Shown piece by piece: positions 56,480-64,000 of a DNA stretch of 64,000 bases. Position numbers and translations under genes: made by a program. Within the stretch, counting starts at the first letter, position 1, and every line of letters starts with the position of its first letter. Below the pieces are notes generated by a model, which worked only from the letters and a program-made list of their open reading frames with translations, searched no databases and was not told the DNA's origin. The DNA is taken from the NCBI RefSeq assembly GCF_900100165.1, contig NZ_FNEO01000001.1, positions 806,001-870,000 on the forward strand. Direction: 5' to 3'. The DNA is from Flavobacterium glycines. Lineage in GTDB: Bacteria; Bacteroidota; Bacteroidia; Flavobacteriales; Flavobacteriaceae.

Positions 56480-57547
56480 ATGGCATCTTTATTATTTTCT
56501 CCACTGTCGATAAAAAGTATTACGCTAAAAAACAGAGTTGTGATTTCTCCAATGTGCCAATATTCATCAATTGATGGTTTTGCTAACGATTGGCATTTGG
56601 TGCATTTAGGCAGCCGAGCCAGCGGCGGAGCGGGGTTAGTTATTCAGGAAGCAACGGCTGTTGCTCCCGAAGGACGGATTTCACCTGAAGATTTAGGAAT
56701 TTGGAAGGACGAACATATAGAAAAATTGAAAGCCATTACCGCTTTTATCAAAAGTCAAAATGCTGTTCCGGGCATTCAATTAGCGCATGCCGGACGAAAA
56801 GCCAGTGTTTCGTCGCCCTGGAAAGGCAATAAAAAACTCCAGTCTTCAGAAGGTGGTTGGCAAACTGTAGCTCCATCTGCTATTCCGTATCATGAAACCG
56901 AACCTTTTCTTCCGAAATCTTTAGATAAACAAGGAATACAAAAATTAATTTCCGATTTTAAATCAGCAACCCAAAGAGCGGTGCAGGCCGGTTATGAAGT
57001 ATTGGAAATTCATGCCGCTCATGGTTATTTAAATCATCAGTTTTTATCGCCTTTATCGAATCAAAGAACCGATGAATACGGAGGTAGTTTTGAAAACCGA
57101 ATCCGTTTTACAATGGAAGTTCTCGAAGCAGTACAATCCGAATGGCCGAAAGATTTACCTTTGTTTGTTCGAATCTCAGCTACCGATTGGGCAGAAGGAG
57201 GCTGGAATATCGAAGAATCAATTCAGTTTTCTGAAATTCTAAAAGAAAAAGGAGTCGATTTAATCGATGTTTCTTCGGGAGGTTTGGTTTCGTATCAAAA
57301 AATTCCGTTAGAGCCGGGCTATCAGGTTCCTTTTGCTGAAAAAATAAAAAGTGAAACAGGGATTTTAACCGGAGCCGTTGGTTTAATTACCGAAGCAAAT
57401 CAGGCTGAAGAAATTATTAAAAGTGGAAAAGCTGATTTGGTTTTATTTGCCAGAGAATCGTTGCGCAATCCTAATTTGGGATTGGATTTTGCGAGAGCAT
57501 TAGGAGATGATGTGGCTTGGCCAAAACAATACGAAAGAGCGAAATAA
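56480..57547 (+). CDS. NADH:flavin oxidoreductase, Old Yellow Enzyme (YqjM/NamA-like)
   Basis: A 355-residue FMN-dependent ene-reductase of the YqjM (class III) OYE type. It has the N-terminal PMCQYSSIDGFANDWHLVHL with the Cys26-type residue, the active-site EIHAAHGYLNHQFLSPLSNQ containing the two substrate-binding His residues, the RTDEYGGSFENR motif, and the C-terminal FARESLRNPNLGL FMN-phosphate region. It reduces activated C=C double bonds with NAD(P)H. It is cytoplasmic. An AT-rich inverted repeat separates it from the next gene. No neighbours indicate a physiological substrate. Confidence 0.95.
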   Translation: MASLLFSPLSIKSITLKNRVVISPMCQYSSIDGFANDWHLVHLGSRASGGAGLVIQEATAVAPEGRISPEDLGIWKDEHIEKLKAITAFIKSQNAVPGIQLAHAGRKASVSSPWKGNKKLQSSEGGWQTVAPSAIPYHETEPFLPKSLDKQGIQKLISDFKSATQRAVQAGYEVLEIHAAHGYLNHQFLSPLSNQRTDEYGGSFENRIRFTMEVLEAVQSEWPKDLPLFVRISATDWAEGGWNIEESIQFSEILKEKGVDLIDVSSGGLVSYQKIPLEPGYQVPFAEKIKSETGILTGAVGLITEANQAEEIIKSGKADLVLFARESLRNPNLGLDFARALGDDVAWPKQYERAK

Positions 57548-57629
57548 TTTTAGATTGCTGATTTTAGAGTTTAGAATTCTGAAATCAATATTCTAATAAA
57601 TCTAAAATTTACATTCTAAAATCTAAAAT
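57547..57629. repeat. AT-rich inverted repeat between OYE and oxidoreductase genes
   Basis: ATTTTAGATT near 57547 and AATCTAAAAT at 57620-57629 are inverted, with internal repeats of ATTCTAAAATCTAAAAT type. It resembles other short AT-rich intergenic palindromes in this window and may serve as the mRNA end. Confidence 0.45.
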
Positions 57630-57637
57630 AAAAAAAC

Positions 57638-58678
57638 ATGAAAAAAATAAAAGCAGCCATACTTTCTTATGGAATGTCGGGAAAAGTATTTCAGGCTCCA
57701 TTTTTAGAATTGCATCCCGGTTTTGAATTATTAGGTTCCTGGGAAAGAAGTAAAAAATTAATTCAGGAAGATTATCCTGAGGTAAAAAGCTATGCGTCTA
57801 TTGACGAAATATTGGCTTCTGATGCTGATTTGGTGGTTGTCAATACGCCAATAGACACGCATTTTGAATATGCTAAAAGAGTTTTGGAAGCAGGAAAACA
57901 TGCAATTGTTGAAAAAGCATTTACGACAACAGTTGCCGAAGCCCTGGAATTAGATGCTTTGGCCAAAGCAAAAGGATTAAAGTTAGCCGTTTTCCAAAAC
58001 AGAAGATGGGACAGCGATTTGAAAACCGTACGCCAAATTTTATTAGATGGCGTTCTGGGCGAAATTGTGGAAGCCGAATTTCATTTTGACCGTTACAATC
58101 CACTTTTGAGTCCTAAAGCACATAAGGAAACCGTGAATTCAGGTTCCGGAATTCTGAAAGATTTGGGGCCGCATTTAATTGATCAGGCCTTGTATTTATT
58201 TGGTTTTCCAAAATCCGTTTTTGCCGATATCAGAACTACCCGTGAAAATTCGGTGGTAGATGACTGGGTGGATTTATTATTGTATTATGATGATTTGAGA
58301 GTGCGTTTGAAAGCGAGTTTCTTTGTGCGCGAACCTAATCCTGCCTATGTGATTCATGGTAAAAAAGGTTCGTTCTTAAAACCGCGTGGCGATGTGCAGG
58401 AAGATGATTTGAAAGTAATGAAAAAACCAAATTTGGATTCCTGGGGAACAGAACCTTTGGACAAAGAAGGTTTTTTACACACTGAAATTGACGGCAGAAT
58501 CATGCACGGAAAAATTCCAACACTTCAGGGGAATTATTATGATTTTTTTGACGGGGTTTACAATTCGATTGTTAATGATACAGCCGAGCCAGTAACCGCT
58601 GAAGACGGAGCAAAAGTGATGCAAATTATTGAAGCTGCAATCCTGAGCAAGAACGAAAAAAGAGTAGTCGATTTATAA
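57638..58678 (+). CDS. Gfo/Idh/MocA-family oxidoreductase
   Basis: A 346-residue NAD(P)-dependent dehydrogenase. The Rossmann part starts AAILSYGMSGKVFQAPFL, with a relaxed glycine motif (GMSGKV). The usual E-K-P motif is VEKAF at about residue 91, keeping the lysine but with alanine for proline. The C-terminal domain has LKDLGPHLIDQALYLFG (about 180-196), the HxxD helix with catalytic histidine and aspartate. It resembles E. coli YdgJ-type enzymes by eye. It is cytoplasmic, with no operon partner. Substrate unknown; it is unrelated in position to the other Gfo/Idh/MocA gene at 14634. Confidence 0.9.
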   Translation: MKKIKAAILSYGMSGKVFQAPFLELHPGFELLGSWERSKKLIQEDYPEVKSYASIDEILASDADLVVVNTPIDTHFEYAKRVLEAGKHAIVEKAFTTTVAEALELDALAKAKGLKLAVFQNRRWDSDLKTVRQILLDGVLGEIVEAEFHFDRYNPLLSPKAHKETVNSGSGILKDLGPHLIDQALYLFGFPKSVFADIRTTRENSVVDDWVDLLLYYDDLRVRLKASFFVREPNPAYVIHGKKGSFLKPRGDVQEDDLKVMKKPNLDSWGTEPLDKEGFLHTEIDGRIMHGKIPTLQGNYYDFFDGVYNSIVNDTAEPVTAEDGAKVMQIIEAAILSKNEKRVVDL

Positions 58679-58699
58679 AATATTTCAGCTACAATCTAT

Positions 58700-58770
58700 A
58701 ACCGCAGATTTGCAGATTAAATACAATCTGTGGCTCAAGCGATAGCGAACTGGCGAAGCAATCTGCGGTT
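58700..58770. repeat. Inverted repeat AACCGCAGATT / AATCTGCGGTT
   Basis: Exact 11-bp arms (58700-58710 and 58760-58770), followed by a T run and a longer degenerate stretch to about 58830 with phrases such as AATCTGTGCTAATTTGC. It may end the oxidoreductase transcript. Non-coding. Confidence 0.55.
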
Positions 58771-58911
58771 TTTGTTTTAATTAAATCTGTGCTAATTTGC
58801 TAAAATCCGTTTCATCTGCGTTCCGTCTAAGCATAAACTTATAAACGATAACGATGTATTATTGCCTGCTTCAATTAAATTAACAGGCGGTGAAAATTCC
58901 TTTTTGTATTT

Positions 58912-60156
58912 TTGCATATTCAATCCCTAAACACTACGCCTTTGTTACGATTAAATTTATTAGGAAGCTTCAGAGCACAAGGAAAAATCAAAAAGAGTTT
59001 TAGAAATGCTAAACTTTCTTATTTGAACAGAGTACGTTTTGCTGTGGCTTCTTTTTATTTTGGTATGGGATTGTGTTTTGCTACCTGGGCAAGTAGAATT
59101 CCGGATATTAGAGTAGCATTGCATCTTAGTGATGCCGATTTGGGTTCTATTCTTTTTGCTTTACCAGTGGGACAATTAACCATGATGGCTTTTTCGGGAA
59201 AATTAGTTACCCGCTATGGTAGTCATCGTTTGGTGGTGTTGTCGTTGAGTATGTATGCTTTTTGTCTGACCAATTTAGGTTTGGCAACCAATGCCTGGCA
59301 ATTGGCTTTGGGATTGTATGTGTTTGGGATGTTTGGTAACATGAACAACATCGCTGTAAATACCCAGGGAGTTTATACTGAACAGCTTTTTAAAAGAACC
59401 ATTATGGCTTCTTTTCATGGGGTTTGGAGTTTTGCCGGTTTTACGGGAGCTTTAGTGGGACTGGGAATGTTGGCTTTAAAGTTAACTCCGCATCATCATT
59501 TTATTATTGTGGCAATTATTACGGCATTGCTTATTATTTTTAATTATAAATATTTGGTGAAAGCCAAAGAAAAACGAAAAGCCCCGGAGAAGAAAAAACT
59601 GTTTTCAAAACCCGATACGGCTTTAATCTGGCTTGGAATCATTGGTTTTGGTTCGATGGCAAGTGAAGGAATTATGTTTGATTGGAGCGGACTCTATTTT
59701 AAAGATATTGTTCAGGCACCCGGACCCTTAATTATTCTGGGTTATACTTCTTTTATGATTATGATGGCTACCGGGCGTTTTCTTGGGGACGGAATGATCA
59801 ATAAATTTGGTAGAAAAACAGTATTACAAACTGGAGGAATTTTAATCTCAACCGGACTTTTTACAGCGGTATTTTTGCCGTTTTTAATTCCTTCCACCAT
59901 AGGTTTTATGTTGGTAGGATTAGGTGTTTCGACTATTGTGCCTACATTGTATAGTTTGGCTGGAAAACACCCAACGATTCCTCCCGGCGAAGCTTTAACG
60001 GCTGTTTCGAGTGTAAGTTTCCTAGGTTTTTTAATGGGACCTCCCGTAATTGGGTATATAGCTGAATTATTCGGACTTAGATTCTCATTTGCTTTTATTG
60101 GGATCTTCGGAATCCTGATTGCCTTTTTAGTGCCAAGAATTAAAGTGATTCAGTAA
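58912..60156 (+). CDS. MFS transporter (FucP/YbjJ-like)
   Basis: A membrane carrier of up to 414 residues with 12 predicted helices. The first clear helix reads NRVRFAVASFYFGMGLCFAT, followed by WASRIPDIRVALHLSDADLG, the loop typical of the YbjJ-type MFS group. The start is uncertain: the listed one is a TTG at 58912, another TTG is at 58942, and no ATG lies in frame before residue 52, well inside the first helix. A TATTTTTG element overlaps 58908-58914, which would favour the later TTG. The substrate is unknown. It stands alone, with repeats on both sides. Confidence 0.85.
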   Translation: MHIQSLNTTPLLRLNLLGSFRAQGKIKKSFRNAKLSYLNRVRFAVASFYFGMGLCFATWASRIPDIRVALHLSDADLGSILFALPVGQLTMMAFSGKLVTRYGSHRLVVLSLSMYAFCLTNLGLATNAWQLALGLYVFGMFGNMNNIAVNTQGVYTEQLFKRTIMASFHGVWSFAGFTGALVGLGMLALKLTPHHHFIIVAIITALLIIFNYKYLVKAKEKRKAPEKKKLFSKPDTALIWLGIIGFGSMASEGIMFDWSGLYFKDIVQAPGPLIILGYTSFMIMMATGRFLGDGMINKFGRKTVLQTGGILISTGLFTAVFLPFLIPSTIGFMLVGLGVSTIVPTLYSLAGKHPTIPPGEALTAVSSVSFLGFLMGPPVIGYIAELFGLRFSFAFIGIFGILIAFLVPRIKVIQ

Positions 60157-60192
60157 ATTTTTAGGAGCACAATATATTTTTTTACATAAGAG

Positions 60193-60275
60193 AGTATCAC
60201 CCGCTGTACGCAGTATCTTTTTATCTGTTTTTAAGAAAAAGATAAAAAGGATACTCGCTGCCATCGGGGCTATTG
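60193..60275. repeat. Composite palindromic intergenic repeat, copy B
   Basis: The core stem AGTATCTTTTTATC (60212-60225) pairs with GATAAAAAGGATACT (60241-60255) with one bulged base and an A/T-rich loop. The flank ATAGCCCCGATGGCAGCGAG (minus strand) corresponds to TAGCCCTGACCGCAGTGG of copy A at 3327. The outer wording is shared and the stem content differs. Confidence 0.55.
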
Positions 60276-60280
60276 ATGAG

Positions 60281-60572
60281 GTTTAGTTTTTATAACAAAA
60301 CAATAGTAAAAAACTTTCAAAAAAATTATTCTGTTAAATAATTTTTTTCTTACTTTTAATTAATCGAAAGTGATAAATGAATTTTTGTAATTTGTTTAAT
60401 ACCACCGCTTTCGTTTTTAACCCTATTTCCAAAAATAACAATCCTATTGACAATGAAATATTCCTTTTTCGGGATGTTTTTGTTATGCTCATCAATTACG
60501 TTTTCAAATTGTATTACCAAGTAATTCTTCTTTTTTCAATAAAGAAAAATGACGGATAATTCTATTGGGCTT
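60281..60572. other. Leader region of the TonB-dependent receptor gene
   Basis: An AT-rich gap. A 60-codon frame at 60377-60559 has no family resemblance and overlaps the receptor's alternative ATG at 60549, so I do not call it a gene. No clear promoter pair is seen. Confidence 0.4.
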
Positions 60573-63410
60573 ATGAGATATTTTGTGGTTTTAGTTTTCT
60601 GTATAGGGTCGGTCAATTTGGTGTTGGCACAAAATCAGGCGAGAATTTCAGCCAAGGTTTTAGATGCCAAAACACTAAAACCTTTGGTTTCTACGGTGGT
60701 TTCTATTCAAAACACCAATTATACACAGCTGACTAATTCGGAGGGAATTGTTGTTTTTGAAGCCATTCCATCAGCGGATTATTTAGTGCTTTTTCATAGT
60801 CAGGGCTATAAAGATGCCTTGTTTCCGGTTTCAATTCAAAATACATTAGTATTGGATTTAGGGACTATCTTGTTGGAATCAGATCAGGTTGCTGACCAAC
60901 AGGCAGCCGTGATTCAGCTTTTTGAAGACGATTTAACCGATGATAACAGCAGTTCCGAAAGTACCTCGGGGTTATTGCAATCTTCTAAAGATGCTTTTCA
61001 GCAGGCCACTGCTTTCAACTGGGGACAGGCGCGTTTTAGAATTCGTGGTTTAGATAGTGAGAACGCCACTACAATGATTAACGGAATCGCAATGAACAAA
61101 CTTTATGATGGGAGACCGCAATGGAACAACTGGGGCGGACTCAACGATGCCACACGAAATCAGGAATTTTCAATAGGAACCGCTCCGTCTGATTATACTT
61201 TTGGAGGGATTCTCGGGACACAGCAAATCAACACTCGGGCTTCTGTTTATCGATCAGGATGCCGGATTAGTTTTGCGGGAACCAATACTAATTATAATTG
61301 GCGAATGATGGCAACTTATGTTTCAGGCATGAGCAATTCGGGTTGGGCTTATGTGGTTTCGGCTGGGAAACGTTATGCTCAGGAAGGCTATTTTGACGGA
61401 ACAACTTATGATGCCAATTCTCTTTTTTTAAGTGCCGAAAAGAAATTGAACGATAAGCATTCGATTAATATCACCGGATTTTATACACCAAACGAACGCG
61501 GGAAAAATTCGCCAAACACTGATGAAGTGACTCATTTAATGAGTGAAACCTACAATTCTTACTGGGGTTTTCAAAATGGAGAAAAAAGAAATTCCAGAGT
61601 AAAAACGGTCGAAGAACCCATCATTATGCTGAATCATTATTTTAAGATAAACGATCACAGCAACCTGAATTCGGGATTGATGTATCAGTTTGGAAAAATA
61701 GGCAACAGCAATATCGATTATCAAAATGTCAATAGTCCTGATCCCACTTATTTCAGGAAAATGCCAAGCTATTACAGTTCGATGTATGCGGCAGATAACG
61801 GAGAATTCTCAGGCGATTTCACACCTGATTATGATAATGCCGAGAAAAACAGAATTGCTTTTTTAGCGAATCCTCAAATCGATTGGGAAGCGATGTACAG
61901 GGCAAATCAGAATCCAATTGTCGATAATAATTCAAAGATAATTGGTTATGAAGCTGCCCAAAGTCATTATGTGTTGTACGAAGACCGAAATGATGATAAA
62001 ACAATTGCGGTGAATTCGAATTTTAATTCTCAGCTTAGTGAAAACTTGATTGTCAATGCGGGAATTTCATTTCGCGATTTGCAATCGCATAATTACCAAA
62101 AACTGCTGGATTTATTAGGAGGTAGTTTTTTTGAAGATATCGACGGTTTTTACAGTGGTACTCAGGCGCAATCAGATTTGAATTATCCCAATAGAACAGT
62201 AAAAGTGGGTGATAGTTACGGATACAATTATAAACTTTCGACTCAGGTTTTGGAGGCGTTTACACAGTTTAAGTTTTCCTATGATAAAATTGATTTTTAT
62301 CTGGCACAGTCTTTTTCCAAAACCAATTATCAACGAAATGGCTTGTACAAAAACGGAATTTATCCGACGATTTCTTTTGGCGAAAGCCCAAAACTGAACT
62401 TTGAGAATTTTGGTTTTAAAGGTGGAATGCTATTTAAAATTTCGGGTAAACAATCGTTGTATTTTAATGCGGCTCATTTGACTAAGGCGCCTAATTTGAG
62501 AAATAGTTTTTCGAATGCGCGGTTGAATAATACCGTTGTTGACGGCTTGGAAAGTGAAACCTTGAATAGTGTTGATGCGACTTATGTTTTCAGAACGCCT
62601 AAGCTAAAAACGAGAGTAACCGCCTATTATTCGACAATTAAAGATGCTACAAAAATTAGCTTTTTTTACGCCGAAGGAATTTTTGATAATGAAGCGGGCT
62701 ACACCAATACGAATGCTTTTGTGAGTCAGACTTTAACAGATTTAGATAGAAAGAATTTAGGTGCCGAATTGAGCTTGGAATACCAAATGAGTCCAACTTT
62801 AAAAACTACTTTTTCAGCGGCTTATGGGCGATATACTTATGACAGTAATCCAAATGTGAGTATTAACAACGATGCGGTGGCTACGGTAGAAAATACCAAT
62901 CCGTCTTATGATTTTGGCACCGCATTTTTAAAAAATTATAAACAGGCCGGAATGCCGCAGCAGGCGTATAGTTTAGGCTTGGAATACCGTGACCCGAAAT
63001 ATTGGTGGATTGGAACTAATATGAATTATTTGGCTGACACTTATATTGATGTTTCGCCTATTTCCAGAACCAATCGGTTTTATATCAATCCTGCCAGTGG
63101 GTTTCCGTTTCCGGAAGCTACTGAAGAAAGAGCAGCGGAATTATTACAACAAGAAAAATTGGATTCGATGGTTTTACTCAATTTAATAGGTGGAAAATCC
63201 TGGCGGATTAAAGGGAAAAATCTCGGACTTTTTGCAAGTATCAATAATTTGCTTGACAGCAAATACAAAACAGGTGGTTACGAACAAGCCCGAAATGCCA
63301 ATTTCAGGCAACTCAATCAGGATGTTTCCAGCGGAACGCCTTCGTTTGGTAACAAGTATTTTTACGGGTACGGCAGGACTTATTTTGTGAATCTCTACTT
63401 CAGTTTTTAA
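60573..63410 (+). CDS. TonB-dependent receptor with carboxypeptidase-like N-terminal domain
   Basis: A 945-residue outer-membrane receptor; I start it at 60573 (MRYFVVLVFCIGSVNLVLAQ) to give a normal signal peptide, with an in-frame ATG at 60549 as alternative. An N-terminal carboxypeptidase-regulatory-like domain (RISAKVLDAKTLKPLVSTVV) precedes a plug with FNWGQARFRIRGLDSENATT and a barrel ending FVNLYFSF. It is not a SusC type, as no SusD gene follows. A DUF5689 lipoprotein gene begins 18 bp after the stop, so the two are probably one uptake unit. The ligand is unknown. Confidence 0.92.
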   Translation: MRYFVVLVFCIGSVNLVLAQNQARISAKVLDAKTLKPLVSTVVSIQNTNYTQLTNSEGIVVFEAIPSADYLVLFHSQGYKDALFPVSIQNTLVLDLGTILLESDQVADQQAAVIQLFEDDLTDDNSSSESTSGLLQSSKDAFQQATAFNWGQARFRIRGLDSENATTMINGIAMNKLYDGRPQWNNWGGLNDATRNQEFSIGTAPSDYTFGGILGTQQINTRASVYRSGCRISFAGTNTNYNWRMMATYVSGMSNSGWAYVVSAGKRYAQEGYFDGTTYDANSLFLSAEKKLNDKHSINITGFYTPNERGKNSPNTDEVTHLMSETYNSYWGFQNGEKRNSRVKTVEEPIIMLNHYFKINDHSNLNSGLMYQFGKIGNSNIDYQNVNSPDPTYFRKMPSYYSSMYAADNGEFSGDFTPDYDNAEKNRIAFLANPQIDWEAMYRANQNPIVDNNSKIIGYEAAQSHYVLYEDRNDDKTIAVNSNFNSQLSENLIVNAGISFRDLQSHNYQKLLDLLGGSFFEDIDGFYSGTQAQSDLNYPNRTVKVGDSYGYNYKLSTQVLEAFTQFKFSYDKIDFYLAQSFSKTNYQRNGLYKNGIYPTISFGESPKLNFENFGFKGGMLFKISGKQSLYFNAAHLTKAPNLRNSFSNARLNNTVVDGLESETLNSVDATYVFRTPKLKTRVTAYYSTIKDATKISFFYAEGIFDNEAGYTNTNAFVSQTLTDLDRKNLGAELSLEYQMSPTLKTTFSAAYGRYTYDSNPNVSINNDAVATVENTNPSYDFGTAFLKNYKQAGMPQQAYSLGLEYRDPKYWWIGTNMNYLADTYIDVSPISRTNRFYINPASGFPFPEATEERAAELLQQEKLDSMVLLNLIGGKSWRIKGKNLGLFASINNLLDSKYKTGGYEQARNANFRQLNQDVSSGTPSFGNKYFYGYGRTYFVNLYFSF

Positions 63411-63428
63411 TTTAAAATTCGAGCTATT

Positions 63429-64000
63429 ATGAGCAATTATACTTTCCGATTTGTTTTAATGTTTTCGATATTAGTTTTTGGAGCTTGTGCCAATGATGCA
63501 ACGGAAATTCCGAAGTTAGTGTGCAATCAACCCAATTTTGAAGTCAACAAAAAAGTTAGCGATATTCAAAAAACAGCTACCGAAATTGTGGCTCAATATC
63601 CGTATGACGATGTGATTGAAGCTTATGTGGTCTCCAGTGATGAAAACGGCAATTTTTTCAAGACGATCTCGTTTCAAACCCTGGCTACCGCTACAACTCC
63701 TTCAATTGGGTTTAGTGTTCCGGTTGATGCGACTAATTTGTATGTTGATTATCGGATAGGGAATAAGGTGTGTGTAAAATTAAAAGATCAGTACACCGAT
63801 TTGTATTATGGTGGTTTGCGAATTGGTAGTTTGTATGTAAATGCTTTTAATCAGGGCGGTGTGGGACGGCTTTCGCAAAACGATTATAAGAAGGTATTAA
63901 ACGCTTCCTGCACCAATGTGAAAGAGGAACAATTGGTTCGTTCGATTGGTTTGGGCGAAATCAATGACAGTCATTTGAATACGCTGATTGAATTGTCGAA
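63429..64000 (+). CDS. Partial DUF5689-domain lipoprotein
   Basis: A frame from ATG 63429 (MSNYTFRFVLMFSILVFGAC) stays open to the window end; 190 codons are visible. A lipobox (VFGAC, Cys20) marks it as a lipoprotein. The region IEAYVVSSDENGNFFKTISF is the start of a DUF5689 domain, an OB-fold-like surface module, and further (RIGNKVCVKLKDQYTDLYYG) is its continuation. Such proteins follow TonB-dependent receptors in Flavobacterium, often with a nuclease or phosphoesterase gene further on, which cannot be checked here. The C-terminal part is missing. Confidence 0.8.
   Translation, partial: MSNYTFRFVLMFSILVFGACANDATEIPKLVCNQPNFEVNKKVSDIQKTATEIVAQYPYDDVIEAYVVSSDENGNFFKTISFQTLATATTPSIGFSVPVDATNLYVDYRIGNKVCVKLKDQYTDLYYGGLRIGSLYVNAFNQGGVGRLSQNDYKKVLNASCTNVKEEQLVRSIGLGEINDSHLNTLIELS

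Noticed and set aside
60377..60559. Small ORF of 60 codons before the TonB receptor
   Set aside because: It has no recognisable domain, an unusual composition, and overlaps the alternative start of the receptor gene.

Overview
The window is typical of an environmental Bacteroidota genome of the Flavobacterium type. The signs are low G+C, SusC/SusD pairs, Bacteroidota promoters (TTTG-N19-TAnnTTTG) in front of two tRNA genes, lipoprotein and 'MKK...' signal peptides, little Shine-Dalgarno sequence, and the palindromic intergenic repeats common in Flavobacterium. The lifestyle suggested is plant or algal polysaccharide degradation.

Layout. (1) 1-3194, minus strand: the edge of a type II restriction-modification locus, with an XRE regulator, two consecutive C5-cytosine methyltransferases and the start of a gene that is probably the endonuclease. 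(2) 3737-17551: a sugar or sugar-acid catabolic island. It has an SSS symporter and a DapA-family aldolase, an AraC regulator, then a plus-strand run of fucose-isomerase-like protein, solute-binding-type protein, two class III CoA-transferases, a second solute-binding-type protein, a Gfo/Idh/MocA oxidoreductase, a MaoC-type hydratase and a FucP-type permease. The two solute-binding proteins have no signal peptide and no ABC permease or ATPase nearby, and they are translationally coupled to the CoA-transferases. I do not recognise this as a described pathway and consider it the best candidate for a new system. (3) 17586-21770: a lipoprotein of unknown role, then a GH28 polygalacturonase and a PL10 pectate lyase. 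(4) 21891-33746, minus strand: an alpha-glucan (dextran-type) utilisation locus with SusC, SusD, a SusE/F-like protein, GH66, a SusB-like GH97 and a SusR-like regulator, followed on the plus strand by a retaining-type GH97 alpha-galactosidase. (5) 36059-39862, minus strand: ECF sigma, probable anti-sigma, Spy/CpxP-like protein and beta-barrel protein, plus a lipoprotein with five PepSY-like repeats. (6) 40311-53012: a PAS histidine kinase and response regulator, then an ECF sigma/FecR-controlled locus with STN-SusC, SusD, a GH127 beta-L-arabinofuranosidase and an MGH1-like glycosidase. (7) 53541-60156: housekeeping and mixed genes, including an SMP-30-like protein, two tandem tRNA-Asn genes, RseP, an Old Yellow Enzyme, an oxidoreductase and an MFS transporter. 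(8) 60573-64000: a TonB-dependent receptor and the start of a DUF5689 lipoprotein gene that runs off the window.

How the genes work together. GH28 and PL10 release galacturonate-type products from pectin. The GH66/GH97 locus takes up and cleaves alpha-1,6-glucan. The GH127 locus handles L-arabinofuranosides. The catabolic island presumably handles an unusual sugar or sugar acid brought in by the SSS and FucP carriers. A 19-bp motif, 18 of 19 positions identical, lies exactly 61 bp before a -7-like element ahead of both the symporter gene and the isomerase-like gene. This ties the two transcription units into one probable AraC regulon.
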